Origin: Diabrotica undecimpunctata
Taxonomy: Eukaryota > Arthropoda > Insecta > Coleoptera > Chrysomelidae
NCBI RefSeq assembly: GCF_040954645.1
Contig: NC_092807.1
Coordinates: 49,856,991 to 49,920,990, forward strand
Direction of reading: 5' to 3'
DNA: 64,000 nt
Shown here: piece by piece, positions 1 through 11,099 of the stretch
Layout: each line of letters begins with the position of its first letter
How positions within the stretch are numbered: the stretch's first letter is position 1
Made by a program: the position numbers and the translations under genes
Notes under the pieces: generated by a model
Told to the model about the DNA's origin: nothing
What the model saw: only the letters and a program-made list of their open reading frames with translations
The model's database searches: none

Positions 1-153
1 GTAATAAATAGAAGAGTAGAATGGAACGATCATATAAGCCGAAAGACAACAAATAGAGTAGTAAAGACGACAAGAGACGGTTCCCCAATAGGAAGACGAT
101 CAGTAGGAAGATCACGAAAACGATGGAACGACAACTTACTAGAGGGACATTGA
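1..153 (+). pseudogene. 3' end of a LINE ORF2 (C-terminal tail)
   Basis: The frame from base 1 stays open to the TGA at 151-153. It encodes a basic tail rich in R, N and W, with an RKRWNDNL-type motif just before the stop, as is typical of the C-terminus of insect APE-type endonuclease/reverse-transcriptase LINEs. The element starts left of the window, so the RT core is not visible. A second copy with the same 49-codon tail lies at 55116-55262 on the same strand. Family assignment rests on the motif only; the short length limits certainty. Confidence 0.6.
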
Positions 154-634
154 AAAACAGACAGAGTCATGTCTATATAAACAGAAGAAGAATATTAAGT
201 GTGGTTGCCTTTTTGAAGACAGATTTTTTTTCAGATATTCTCAAGTTAAAGTTAATTTCATGTAATCAGATAAACTATACTTCAATAAAGTCGTCCCAGG
301 AACGTGTAAAAAAAATATTGACTTATATCTTTTTAAAGACTTTTACTTTACCATAAGTCTTTTTTATTATAATGACGCAAGTACAATTAAATTACAAGAA
401 TACTTATTAAACCATGTCACAAAACAAAATAATCGGTTTAATTTGTATTTTGAGAACGATTTCCGAAGTAGAACTCAAAACACCATACATAATAAAGGTA
501 CTTTTAAATAAAATTGTAGTTAATTCACATTAAAGTAGTAGGGAAAAAATTATAGTTGGATGTCTACTAATTGACATACAGTTTTACATATATGTTTATT
601 TCCTTGTTATCTGACATTTTTCATATTTTTTTAG
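154..634 (+). other. Probable last intron of the POMT2 gene
   Basis: AT-rich sequence between the LINE tail and the POMT2 terminal exon. A pyrimidine-rich stretch ends in AG at 633-634, a good 3' splice site. No conserved coding is seen here. The 77-codon frame at 123-356 is just the LINE tail run out of frame. Confidence 0.5.
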
Positions 635-852
635 GTATACTAATTGCCTATTTACTAGAAGAAATTCCAAGTTATTTTTCAACATCATCTGCAAAAATCA
701 TTTATCAAATACTTCTGGGAATTATATTGTCAACAGCTACTTACAGTTTCTATCTGTTTGCTCCTCTTGCCTATGGTATGGTTGGTCCGTCATCAAATGA
801 ACCAAACTCTACCATGGCTGGACTAAGATGGATGGAGAGTTGGGAGTTTTAA
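635..852 (+). CDS. POMT2: POMT2 (protein O-mannosyltransferase 2), last coding exon
   Basis: This is the C-terminal exon of a PMT-family glycosyltransferase, which transfers mannose from dolichol-phosphate-mannose to Ser/Thr of secretory proteins in the ER membrane, usually as a POMT1/POMT2 complex. After the acceptor AG at 633-634 the exon encodes about 72 residues: a hydrophobic transmembrane stretch ([16 protein letters not shown]), then [10 protein letters not shown] and the terminal motif [10 protein letters not shown], which matches the POMT2 end and not the POMT1 end. The first codon is split by the intron (phase 1). An upstream TTG at 571 is intronic and not a start. The stop TAA is at 850-852. 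All upstream exons lie outside the window to the left. In Drosophila the orthologue is twisted (tw). Recognition is from memory of the family C-terminus. Confidence 0.85.
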
Positions 853-854
853 AA

Positions 855-901
855 AATAAATTAGTTTACTTAGTATAAAAGACGATATTTAAAACAATAA
901 A
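855..901 (+). terminator. Polyadenylation signals of the POMT2 gene
   Basis: Two AATAAA hexamers lie at 855-860 and 896-901, just 3 and 44 bases after the stop codon. They imply a very short 3' UTR; the cleavage site is not determined. The second is more usual in spacing. Confidence 0.5.
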
Positions 902-1450
902 TGAAACAAAGTTAGTTTTGTAAATTTAGGATGTCTATAAATGTTTATTTTATTCTTTGATAGAACAAAGTTGAATCTCCTTTTGAGTCTCTTCGTTTCA
1001 TTTATTGTGTTATTTAATTTTATAGACTGATAAAAAGTTCTGACGTTCCATGCAGCTATCTTAATGGTATTTATTACGATGTTTCTATCAAGTCGCAATG
1101 CCTGGTATCTACCGTTGTGTGGCCGGTCACTGATTTTACATTGCCAAGCACGGCAACTCGACGACGCCAGTTGCTAGTCGGCTCACATACCACATTATTT
1201 TTAAATTTCTTACTCGTCATGATAGTTTTACTAAGGATATGTAAAGTGGTGGTCATTCCATGGCTTTACACATCCTTTTGCCGTTGTCTACTTAGTAGCT
1301 CTTCCGATTAAAATCTTTTAGCTAGTAAATGGGAGATTGTTATACCGGCATTCACTCGATCCCTGTCTGCTTTAGCCATCCAGTTGAATGGTGCTTGTCT
1401 TCTACCACGTTTTGATACCGACTTGGATTTTTCCTATATCAACTTTTTGA
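889..1450 (-). mobile_element. LINE 5' fragment: leader plus start of APE endonuclease
   Basis: On the minus strand the frame at 889-1098 contains IKIAAWNVRTFYQ followed by a KLNN..NETKRLK stretch. This is the TWNVRT-type opening of an APE-class LINE endonuclease. It ends after about 45 residues, so the rest of EN and all of RT are missing. The bases upstream on this strand (1074-1450) read as arginine-rich pieces such as GRRQAPFNWMAKADRDRV, which look like the leader or N-terminus of the same element but are out of phase. The element is degraded and lies just downstream of POMT2. Confidence 0.55.
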
Positions 1451-1592
1451 CTGCGATCTACAATAAGGTGAATCTTCATATGCCAGCGGAATATTAGACT
1501 TATAAAATAAATCATATAAAGCGTTTGGCTGTTGGTGTTTGGCCCGCGTTTGTGAAACGCGGGAACCGAGTTGGTGGCAGTCAATAGGTTAA
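1430..1592 (-). mobile_element. Possible piggyBac-like terminal fragment
   Basis: Starting at a TTAA near 1588 and reading on the minus strand, the sequence runs CCTATTGACTGCCACC and then a GC-rich palindrome (CCCGCGTTT..AAACGCGGG). A TTAA next to a CCY..TTGACTGCC end is seen in many piggyBac-like elements and MITEs. No partner end or transposase was found, so this is a weak call. Confidence 0.2.
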
Positions 1593-1619
1593 GACCTTTT
1601 GGCATTTCCTAATCTCTCC

Positions 1620-3489
1620 AGAGCTTTAGGGAGACAATTAAGTATTAAAAATGCCATAAACAAAATTATTTAAATTATTTACGCTGTACACTGCACCCTC
1701 TAACAGCATATTATTTGTAATTCCAAAATAATGTCCGTAAGTACATTTATTTTAGTTGATTTGGTTATGAAATTTTTTCTATGTCCAAGTTGTCTTATAG
1801 TTCCCAAGGTATAGCCGATGGCCAAAGTTGTTGAGATTCCCTGTATACATATATTATTCGTGTACTGTTAATTCTCAAAAAATAATTTATTTTTATATGT
1901 TTATAATAAAGATGTAATAGAAAGTACTATATGAAGATAATAAAAAGCAATTTTATTTAAGTACACGTTGACGCATATTTATTCACCTTCCTACCTACCT
2001 TGTTTATCATAAATTCAACACTCGGTACGACTAAAAGTAGCGTCTTGATTTGCTAAAACGAATTAAGGTGACAGCATCTTATCTTATATTGTGTAAAATT
2101 CTTAACAAAAAGTAAGATAACTGCAATAATCAATATTTTCATTGTTTTCTTTTTTTATTGTATTAAATCCATAGAAAGATTCCGTAGTATAGTTTATCTA
2201 GGCACAATTTTTCAACATAAACACGCCTCCTAATGCTATCAAAATTTGCTAAGTTTATATATTATGAAAATGTTCTCTCTAATTAAGTATTCAATTGTTA
2301 GTCAATGACATTCTTAGAAAGATAATATGAAGACTAAATTAGATTAGGGAGGTACAGGATACAAACAAGTGATGGGTCATGAAGGGGGCATTTCCAATGC
2401 TGCGAAGGGAGTATTTTTTTACGAACTTTAGTAATAATTTAGAACACTGAAAACTTATCTACAGGAGAGGTAATACACAAGTAACATTATCTTACCTGAT
2501 AAATTTTTTCCGAAAAGTAAAAACTATTAACAGTAGAAGAAGAATTTAATTTTAAAATCGATTATAAATTATTAAAAGAGAAAGACTTATATATGCTGTC
2601 AACATAATTCGGCAAAAAACTCAGTGGCCCCATAAGCCTACAACTATTATTGTCTAGCATTTGTGAAAATTTATTTTTAAACTTTTAAAAGAAATCTAAA
2701 ATATCTAGTGTATTCAACCTTGTATACACCTACAAATGTTTGATACAATAGTTTTGTTGATTGCGTTATTTTTTAATTTATTAATTTAGTATGTATTGCT
2801 TTAAGTACCATGAAATTAATAGAATAATTAAATCTACAATCGATAATAAAAATAATAAATATTTTTTTATTACAAAAATTTTTCAAATATTTGCTTTAAT
2901 ATTTTTTATAATACATTAATTTATTTTTTTTTAAACTTCAAGTAATCAAAAAAAAAATTCTTTAGATTTGTAGAAATAAAACTACAGAAAATATACCTAA
3001 AAATAGTAGACAAAGCTGTCCATCCAGGGATTAGTGCAGAAAAAAGTACATCTAGCAAGTTATGTGGGAGGAAATGATGAAACCGAAAGTTTTTACTACT
3101 AGAAACTAGAAAATAATGATAAAATCTAAATAGAGAAAACAAAAAATCATCTTATGTTAAGCTGTGGTCTCTGAGTAGAGAAGTAAATTTAACAAACGCG
3201 TCTAAATGATATGTAATATTTTATTTTAAGTGATATTAAAAATTCTTATTAAATAGCTTCTTTGTTGACCAAATTAGTTACTACCATATAGATTCTTATT
3301 TATAAACTGTTCTATAACATTGTAGTAAATAATGCTGCCCCTTTTTACCTATTATACCTGATAACAGAGGTGTATCGTGTGCAAGTAAGTAAGGGATACA
3401 ATAAAACCAATAAAACTAATACTTTTAGACCATAAAAAATGTAAAAATAAAATAATACCCACTACAAATGTATATAAAGTGAATATATA
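1620..3489. other. AT-rich stretch without recognised features
   Basis: Both strands are dense with stops. The longest frame (2921-3142, minus) is low-complexity F/S/L-rich and has no codon or family signal. No clear repeats were seen apart from A/T runs. Confidence 0.5.
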
Positions 3490-3491
3490 TA

Positions 3492-3527
3492 CACTCGCGA
3501 TCATAAAATCCGGGTCACCTTGAAAAT
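3492..3527 (+). repeat. Left terminal inverted repeat of the Tc1-like element
   Basis: Begins CACTCGCGATCATAAAATCC and matches the reverse complement of 5051-5086 with one mismatch over about 36 bases. Confidence 0.92.
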
Positions 3528-3816
3528 CACCGATATTTCATTTTTAACGAGCTTTATCATAAATAATAATAACACAAATACAAACTAATGCATGTTTCTC
3601 AGAATTGTTGCGGTTTCCTTTGTAACAAAGAATTCCAATAGTGCCAATTTCGCGGTAAAGTGCACACTTCCCAAAATGAACGCTACCTGTAACTCCGCTT
3701 GTTTTAAATGTCTCGTTTGTGCTTCGAGTTTCTGTTAAAATGCAACGGACAAACGTTTATTATTGCCACCATTAGTGTTTATTAGTGCCATTATTAGTGT
3801 TTATTTTTTGACAAAA

Positions 3817-4848
3817 ATGCCTTTGACTGTTGAAACGGCACAATTTGTTGCACTTGTGGAAGACGGTCACACTCAACGGCAAGTCGCAAGAAATGTTGGC
3901 GTAAGCCTTTCTACGGTTCAACGAGTGCTTCAACGCTTTCAGGAGGCAAGTTTGCTAACCAGGCGACCTGGCTCTGGACGAAGAACAACGACCACGGCAC
4001 TAGATGACCGTTTCCTTGTGTTTCAGTCTTTACGAAACCGGACCTCAACAGCGGTTATGCATCAAAATCGTCTAGAGGAAGTACGAAATCGCAATTTTAG
4101 TGTTGCAACAGTCAGAAGAAGAGTTCGTTCTTCTTGACTATTTTCTCGGGTAATGGCTAGAGGACCGCCACTTCGCCGGGTGCCTCGAGTTGCACGACTA
4201 GCTTTTGCTCGACAATACGCGCGTTGGGGAATTAACGATTGTAGCAATTAGTTATTCTCAGATGAATCCCGTTTCTGACTAACTGGATCCGATGGACGTG
4301 TAAGAGTTTGGAGGAGAACCGGTGAACGATTTTAACAAGCTTGCATTGCTCCAAGAATGCCATTTGGTGGAGGCTCGGTCATGGCTTGGGGAGGTATATC
4401 CTCCGACTTCCACACAGAATTACCCTTCATCGAAAATGGGTCCCTAACTGCACGAAGGTACATTACGGAGATTCCGGAAGAACATGGTATGCCCAACATG
4501 GCAGGGCTTGGAGAAAACGCCGTTTTTATGCAGGACAACGTGCGATCGCACGTTGTCAGGATCAGTATGTAATGCTTGGACGAAGTTGTAATTACGAGGG
4601 TAGCCTGGCCAGCTAGGTCTCCGGACCTGAATCCCATCGAACATCTCTGGGACGAATTGAAAAAACGTATTCAAACCCATACACCTCCTAACAACGCACA
4701 GGAGCTTAAGGATCTGTTAGTGAGTGAGTGGAATAACATACCACAACATGTAATCCGGAGAAAAATTGAGAGTATGCCCCGTCGTCTGCAAGAGGTTATT
4801 AGAGCAAGGGGAGGCAATACACAATATTGGTCATTGAAATTTCACTGA
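3817..4848 (+). pseudogene. Tc1-like transposase (DD34E), five premature stops
   Basis: The ATG at 3817 opens a 344-codon frame of normal Tc1 length, with no frameshift to the TGA at 4846-4848. The N-terminal helix-turn-helix includes RQVARNVGVSLSTVQRV. The catalytic motifs are all recognisable: LFSDESRF (first D), FMQDN (second D) and RSPDLNPIEH (E), with 34 residues between the last two. In-frame stops occur at 4135, 4249, 4276, 4333 and 4570; the one at 4249 replaces an expected Trp. The protein would bind the terminal repeats and perform cut-and-paste transposition, but this copy cannot. Loss by point mutations only suggests an insertion that has aged in place. Confidence 0.92.
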
Positions 4849-5050
4849 TTTTTTACCACGTTCTGTATTTTCCATATTTTTTCGTATGTCTGTTTTATCA
4901 ACAATTTGATTTGTTTTCTGTTTTTTTCAATAAAAACAATAAAAACCATGTTTTTTCTTTTAAAACAAACATTGATGGCAAATAAAAAATACATTAGCCA
5001 AAAAAAAGGTTATTACTGCACCAGAGGTAAAAATATTGAAAAAACTTGAA

Positions 5051-5086
5051 ATTTTCAAGATGACCCGGATTTTATGATCGCGAGTG
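5051..5086 (-). repeat. Right terminal inverted repeat of the Tc1-like element
   Basis: Mirror of 3492-3527, ending ..GATCGCGAGTG before the TA duplication. Confidence 0.92.
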
Positions 5087-5184
5087 TATTTTAATATAAT
5101 TTTTATAGCTCTATTCATTTAATCTTTTGTTCTGTTCTTCAAATATTGAATTCATATCTTCTATCCATGCACTTTCCATTATCA

Positions 5185-6430
5185 TCATCAACCTGTATGC
5201 GACCAATGCTGGACATAGGTCTCCCTCAGCTCTTTCCATCTCTCTCTGTCTTGTGCGGCTTGCATCCAGTTACTGCTAACATGCTTCAGGTCATCAGACC
5301 ATCTGGTTGACGGGCGTCCTGTGCTCAGTAGTGCTTCTTGTCTTGGTCTCCACTCGACAATACGTTTTTTCCATCGGTTGTCTGATAATCTGGCGACGTA
5401 TCCTGCCCGATTCCATTTCAGCGACGCGATGTTTTCTATGGCCCTTGTTGTTTTTGTTCTATGACGTATTTCTTCGTTTGATATTTGAGTCATGCGAATC
5501 TTATTCACTAGGTACCTTTTTTGTGAGTGTTAATATTTCCGCTCCGTAAGTGAGTACAGCTAACACACATTGGTCAAAGATTTTCCTTTTGAATCATATC
5601 AATCGGGTAGGTCCAATTTAAATACATAGTTTAATTTACCAAACGCTGCCCAGGCTAATCCTATGCGACGTAAGAGCTCACATGTCTGGTTATCTCTGCG
5701 AAAACGAATTTCATGTCCTAAGTACTTATACGATGCAGTCTGCACAATATCCCTTCCATCAACAGCAATATTTCGATTAAACACCAGATTAGTCATTACT
5801 TGGGTCTTGTTCTTATTAATCTTTAGTCCTACCTACAAGGAAGCGTGATATAATTTTTCAAACATTATTAGTGCATCATTCATACAATCGGCTATATTAA
5901 CGATATCATCTGCAAATCGCAAATGACTGAGCTTCTCTCTATTTATGTTGATACCATGTTCTTTCAAATCTGCCTTCTTACAAGTATGTTCTAAAAGCGT
6001 CGTGAATAACTTTGGAGAGACGGAGTCTTCTTGCTGCACTCTTCGTTGCGTACAGAATTTATTTTTTCTTGTTAATATAGTCTTACGCTAGCTGTGGTGT
6101 TTTGGTAGATATATTTGATTATGTTAGAGTAGCGATGGTCTATTCGGCATTCTGTCGATGCTTTTAACATTTTCAGATGGCTTATGGTATCGAATGCTTT
6201 CTCGTAGTTCACAAATGTGTCAATGCCAATGGTTTGTTGTATTCTGCAGACTTCTCTATCAGGTTCTTTATCACTAGTAAGTGGTTGTTAGTGTTGTATC
6301 CTGATCTAAAACCAGCTTATTCTCTAGGCTGATAGAAGTCTAACTTATCGTCCAGTTTTTTTTTGGTAATTTTGGTGAAAAGTTTATATATGTGTTCTGA
6401 AGCCATTTTCATGTGGCATGTTAAAGGAAT
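5185..6430 (-). pseudogene. RTE-like LINE, reverse transcriptase to C-terminus, decayed
   Basis: Minus-strand pieces in LINE order: a degraded RT N-terminal part (about 6430-6060), a segment with DSVSPKLFTT and HLRFADDIVN (6039-5833; FADD is the catalytic box), a connecting piece with KYLGHEIRFRRDNQ (5796-5599), and a C-terminal domain with GRPSTRWSDDL and QDRERWKELRETYVQ (5508-5188). These motifs resemble RTE-type elements. There are several frameshifts and stops. The endonuclease is not joined to it, so the copy is 5'-truncated or broken upstream. Confidence 0.75.
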
Positions 6431-6499
6431 TACTATTTAAATGGGAATAAGACACAATTAAAGGTTAAATTAATTTTATTGACGTTTCCACTTTCGGAA

Positions 6500-6580
6500 A
6501 TTCTAGGTCCTCATAAAATACTTCTATTTCTTCATCCCAGTGGGTCGTCGTTGGAGCATATGTCTGGATTTAGGTCTGTT
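6500..6580 (-). pseudogene. LINE endonuclease scrap
   Basis: A minus-strand reading gives TYAPTTTHWDEEIEVFYEDL, which resembles the YAPT..(D/E)EE..FYEDL stretch of LINE APE endonucleases. It is short and isolated. Confidence 0.35.
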
Positions 6581-6724
6581 CATCCTTAGGATCAAAAGCA
6601 TGTTGGCTCATTGTGTCTTGTATTTGAGACACTTTAAAAATTTTAGACCAGTAGCGACGTGCATTAGGCAAATGGATAACTGACTTATAGATTGGTTGGT
6701 AATCTCTTGCAATATATTGACGTC

Positions 6725-7197
6725 AAAAAATATTTAAAAAATTGAAATGGAATAGAAAATTCTTGTACACATGCAGATAATGAAGAATTACCTGTGAATG
6801 CTAAAACATCTTCATTTAACAGTAAATCTTTTTTTTTTCACAAAATATTTTTGAATTTGCCTTTAAATAAATGGAACTCATTAGAATTTTTATCTAAGTC
6901 TTCCCTTATATATTCGTTTTCGGTCTCATTAAGGTTTTCATCTAATTCATTTCTTATATCTTCGATTTTCCTTATTTGTTCTCCGTTATTTTCTCCTGTA
7001 TCTTCAAGTTCTGTCCCACTCAGCTCATCTTCAAATACCATTGGAATATTTATTATGTCTATATTTTCTAAATCTGCATCATTATTCAAGTCTTTAATAT
7101 CACTTACATCACAATTATCTTCACTATCATCCCAATTGTCGATTATCTCTTGCAGTTCTTTATCTGATAGAGGCCTCTTCATATCCCAGTTAGACAT
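6725..7197 (-). pseudogene. piggyBac-like transposase N-terminal fragment
   Basis: The 119-codon minus frame (7197-6838) begins MSNWDMKRPLSDKELQEI and is strongly acidic (D/E/N-rich), as in piggyBac-derived proteins ahead of the catalytic domain. Beyond 6838 a related reading (SIPFQFFKYFLT) resembles the start of the DDE_Tnp_1_7 domain, then coding is lost. About 220 bases upstream of the ATG there is a TTAA (7418-7421) followed on the minus strand by CCCTGGCG, a plausible element end. No catalytic Asp lies here. An unrelated or only distantly related piggyBac copy lies at 45160-46518. Confidence 0.45.
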
Positions 7198-7631
7198 CTA
7201 AAATAATATCAAAAATACTTTATGTATCATAAATGATACAAACAAATTATTTACTATACCTCTTAAAATAATATTAGATACTCAATAAATCTAATACTAG
7301 ATGACTTGTGGATATTTACTAACCAGAAAACATAATTTAATACACTCAATTTTTATTAATAACCACCTACATATATGTATAACTTTGATAAACTCTGCGT
7401 TATCCTTAACGCCAGGGTTAAGCGCCTACTGACTAATTCGCGCGGTTTATAAAATATTAGACGTCGTTGCCATGTTACAAAATATGTATAATATAATAGA
7501 GTGGTATATATCGAATGTGTTACATAGTGCCGTTTGGATTTAATTTTATTTCACTGTGTTATTTGTGTAAATTCTCGGTATATTTCATATATGATACATT
7601 GAGCGATGTAGGATTAAAACGCCATGCTTGG

Positions 7632-7844
7632 CTAGCGCGTGTTGGCTAGTTGGTTTGGAAGTAGGGGAGAAAAGAGTGGAGATGGGAATGCTTTGGATTT
7701 GGACATGGTTTCTCCGGAGTTGGGAGGCTGAGGAAATCCATGAGCTTCCCTGGACAGATGTGCTATTCCTGAAGTAGATCTATCCCTTGACGGGATCGCA
7801 GAGAAGTATCCACCCGCTGTTTCCATACTTTCCGTACTTTCCAT
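7632..7844 (-). CDS. Unidentified 70-codon ORF in a GC-richer patch
   Basis: Starts MESTESMETAGGYF and is rich in S, P and R. The 200-bp patch is visibly richer in G+C than its surroundings and free of stops on this strand. No family was recognised. It could be a host exon, the leader of an old transposon or chance. There is no splice or partner evidence. Confidence 0.2.
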   Translation of the reverse strand: MESTESMETAGGYFSAIPSRDRSTSGIAHLSREAHGFPQPPNSGETMSKSKAFPSPLFSPLLPNQLANTR

Positions 7845-7859
7845 GTATTATTATAAATT

Positions 7860-9050
7860 TTTTACTTGGGCAATATTTCTAAACCATATAAACTGTTATG
7901 CATGTTCTTCTATAATTACAACTACCATCATAGTTGTTTTTGTTTGTCCACACGACTAAAGTCTACAGTTCAAAATATGTAAGGTGAATTGTAAAAAAGG
8001 ATCTGCTTTTTTATCGGCTTCTACATTTGTAAAGTGCACCAACCTTTCGTCAACAATAATATTTCTAATGGCATACGACCACGAAAAATTAAACTATTTA
8101 AATCAGTTTTAAACTCATTATCATTTTTGGCTACATTAATTAAAAACTTTTAAAAAGTTCCTGTATTTTTAAATTACTCGCTTTTATGGCACGAAATTTG
8201 ATTCATAATGTGAAAAGAGATATCCAACAATTCATCGCTGAATCTGAGACTTTTGTTATCTATTATTTTTATACTTTTGTGATATATAATATGTATTCTT
8301 TAAATCATTATAGCCAAGTTTTGTCCATAATATCTTTAGAGATAATATAACAAACGGGACCAGCAAAAAATTTATTTAGTTCTTGACAGTTGCAACGATA
8401 GTGTTCACTCTTATATAATTTTTGTAGTCACTTTTGTAAACTAAAAGTTGAATTTAACAATTTTTCTATCGGCCAATTACACTCAACCGTTGCAGAAGCC
8501 ATGCACTTAAATAAAATTAGGAATTATTGGTTCACAAACGTGCAGTGACTCCGCCCATAGAGAACAAAGGAGTGACCTATTATACATATTTTATATGTAG
8601 TAGATAAATTGTTAAATCATGCAAAAGATCTATAAACATATTGGCAAATTGTCATGGAAGCTACCAACGCCTAAACCTGGTATATTACTGAAAAAAGAAG
8701 ATTATTTTACAAGGTCACTGTCTGTCACTTAAAGAGTAATTGCCGTCTGGCGTGTCTAAGTCGCAAAGGTGAGCATCGTCTATTGGGTGCTATAGGAAAA
8801 CAATGGAACGTAAAGTACATGTCAGAGCCATGGAGCAATTTGGTCAAGACCTTTGTCCGATAGTGGATTAATATGAGCTAAATCATAAATTAAAATAAAG
8901 GTCTATTTAATAGGATAATTGAGGTCTATCTGTCAACTTTTCCTTTTATTGATTTTAAGTTTTTGTTCTGTGTCATATAATTTATTCTAATCACTTAGTA
9001 TGAAGTTAGTCAAGAAGTTAGTATATATTAGCACCGTTGTTCGGTGATAT
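7860..9050. other. AT-rich stretch, possible decayed transposon
   Basis: Minus-strand readings around 8110-7990 give short coding-like pieces (RGRMPLEILLLTKGWC) broken by stops. They hint at an old element, but no family could be named. The rest has no recognised feature. Confidence 0.3.
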
Positions 9051-9528
9051 TAGTCACATTAATGACACAATGTTTTGTACACAATTATGTAATAGTTTTT
9101 AACGAATACTCGAAAGTTTTCATCTTGAATCTCCATGACACTTTTGATACGTTATAAACATTTTCCAGCCCATTTTAGTTGACAAATATAGTATATATAT
9201 CCAATACACATACTTACTTTGGCCAAACTAATGCGTTAGTTAAATTTAACTATATAATAAATATAGTTCTAACTGTATATAATAATCCCTTAATATAGTC
9301 AACTTTTACCACATAGCTGAATAGATATTAATGTTCAGGTACTTGACAGGATGAGTCATGTGATGTACAGCAGATAAAAAGGGCGTTACCCTTATCCTTA
9401 TAGAAAAGTAGCTTGTAAGAAGCATGGCGTGATAATAATATCAACGAATATAGACTTTATAATAGTAATAATAAATTGTTCTTCACACTAGTAGTGAAGA
9501 GTTTTTGTGAACCATACATTCTAATACA
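9050..9528 (+). repeat. LTR (3' part) of a degraded Ty3/gypsy element
   Basis: The stretch ends ..TAATACA directly before a primer-binding-like site. It contains a TATA-like GATAAAAAGG near 9374 and an AATAAA-like signal near 9468. The left edge is not defined and no second LTR was found. The gag remnants downstream support the call. Confidence 0.4.
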
Positions 9529-9540
9529 TGGTGTCAGACG
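9529..9540 (+). other. Primer binding site of the Ty3/gypsy remnant
   Basis: TGGTGTCAGACG directly follows the LTR. The same TGGTGTCAGA core follows the LTR at 14083-14539 on the other strand, so both elements probably use the same tRNA primer. The tRNA was not identified. Confidence 0.5.
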
Positions 9541-9609
9541 TAAAAATTAATAACAGTGTAAATATTTCTTTCGAAAAGAACTGTGTCTAGTTCCAGCGTA
9601 AAAATAAAA

Positions 9610-10465
9610 ATGGCAAAAATGACATCATAATTGAATCCATACTTAAGCCTCCTACAGCTCTAGTTGTGGATGAAAACATCTCTGAAAATTGTCGTAAATC
9701 TAAACAAAACTGATTTATACATGACCACTAGTGATGTGATGTAGTAGATTTTAAGCCTAGTAGGCGAGAAAGGATTGGAGCTTTATAACACCTCGAATGA
9801 TGTGCACGAAAAATGTAATTTCTGAAAGATTTAAATAACAGTATTATTTAATGCGAGGAGTTACAGGGTTACTAAAACCTATCCAAACAAACATAGTATA
9901 GCTAAAAAGTTAATATGATTCGTGATCGTATATTTATAGGACTTTACAATAGGGCCACGCAAGAAAAATTGCTTAGAGTCAGAATTAATACTCACGAAAA
10001 CTATTGACACATATCAGTATATCAAAATGAGTCATCAATTAATAAAGTCAAACAACGAAATATAAAACCTTCACAAGTGTGTAATAGCCGTAGGTTCGGT
10101 CATTCTAGTCCAAAGTCTTGCTTGGGACAAGCCGTGTTAGTTTCAAGGTTGCAAATGTTTCCAAAGAAAATTATAAACCAGATCAACTGCAAAACTAGAA
10201 GAGCCAATAAAAGGAAGGAGCATATGAAGTAACAAAGGCCAGTGTAAGTGATCCTTTCAAGTCAGAAAGTGAGAGTGCCAGTCAGTGTAGTGAATGCGAG
10301 TATTATGTTAGTTCAATGAATTCTAGAAGTAAAATCAAGCCTAAAAAAGAAAAACCCATGTGGGTTGCCGAGATTTGTATAACCTATAAATCTGTTTCAT
10401 TCAAATTTTTCTGAAACTTAAGATCAGCTGAGGTAAGCACTTTGCCTATGAATATACTTAAATAA
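9610..10465 (+). pseudogene. Ty3/gypsy gag and protease start, heavily decayed
   Basis: Readable pieces in order: ILKPPTALVVDENISENCRK (gag N-terminal part, about 9635-9700), a gag piece around 9745-9835, a zinc-knuckle remnant near 10080-10130 (VCNS RRFGHSSPKSC, where the second Cys of the CCHC knuckle is replaced by Arg), and around 10420-10460 a protease-like AEVSTLPMNI. Frames change several times and many stops intervene. No RT follows; the remnant ends by 10865, where a DNA transposon begins. This element is of a different lineage from the one at 14-25 kb, whose gag lacks a knuckle. Confidence 0.6.
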
Positions 10466-10554
10466 GTAACTTCAAATTTACAGTTTAGTAAATCTATAGC
10501 ACCATAAAATACTTAGCACTACAAAAATTTTTGAAGCGAAGCTACACTAACGTT

Positions 10555-10725
10555 GTATTCACATCGATTCACTACTCTCCATCAATTCGTTTCTAGTCTT
10601 TATATATTTATTTTAAGCAGGTTTAAATTAAAAACTACATTAAAAATACCTAACTAACAAAATACAGACATTAAATGAAAAGGAAAAAATTAAAAGAATA
10701 TATGGCAATATAAGATGTAGGTAGT
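10555..10725 (+). repeat. Dispersed repeat unit, copy 1
   Basis: Begins ACATCGATTCACTACTCTC and includes GACATTAAATGA. It closely resembles 13431-13590 on the same strand. Probably an internal part of the Ty3/gypsy family of 9-10.5 kb. Confidence 0.6.
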
Positions 10726-10864
10726 CAAACAAACTAAAAATAATTTATCGATACTATCATTCGATTGATAACTATTCTAGAACAATCATTGTAAATGTCA
10801 TCAAATTAATAACCATATTGAATCATCTATTTAATTTTTTATTTTAGACACTTTCGTTTTAAAA

Positions 10865-10901
10865 TGAGTTGCTCAGAGGCAAAGGTGCCTAACCCCAAAC
10901 A
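10865..10901 (+). repeat. Left TIR of the 2.05-kb transposon
   Basis: TGAGTTGCTCAGAGGCAAAG followed by GTGCCTAACC. Pairs with the reverse complement of 12882-12918. Confidence 0.7.
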
Positions 10902-11099
10902 TTTCTTTTACTGGATTAGGCTTAATAAGTGCTTATAATTTCTGTAAAAATCGTGTGCAGAATCAGCCTAAACTTAATTTTTGTTGGTATGGTTTCCTCA
11001 TCTATAATCTGGTTTTCGCACTAACAAAATGTCATAGGAAGCTTCGGGCAAAACTGCCTAACGTTGGGTGGAGTATTCTGTGGCCTAACCAACAAAAAC

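Larger units (their letters stand above)
3490..5088 (+). mobile_element. Complete but inactive Tc1-like transposon
   Basis: An element of about 1.6 kb bounded by near-perfect inverted repeats and by TA dinucleotides at 3490-3491 and 5087-5088, the standard Tc1/mariner target duplication. It carries one transposase frame (3817-4848). The matching ends and clear TA duplication show an intact insertion; the coding frame is dead because of stop codons. Confidence 0.92.

Noticed and set aside
571..634. N-terminal extension of the POMT2 frame
   Set aside because: The frame begins with TTG inside a pyrimidine-rich intron end; the AG at 633-634 is the likely acceptor.
2921..3142. 73-codon minus ORF
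   Set aside because: Low-complexity F/S/L composition from AT-rich DNA; no family or splice evidence.
6794..7201. 135-codon plus-strand ORF rich in Ser and Phe
   Set aside because: Antisense shadow of the acidic piggyBac N-terminal frame on the minus strand.
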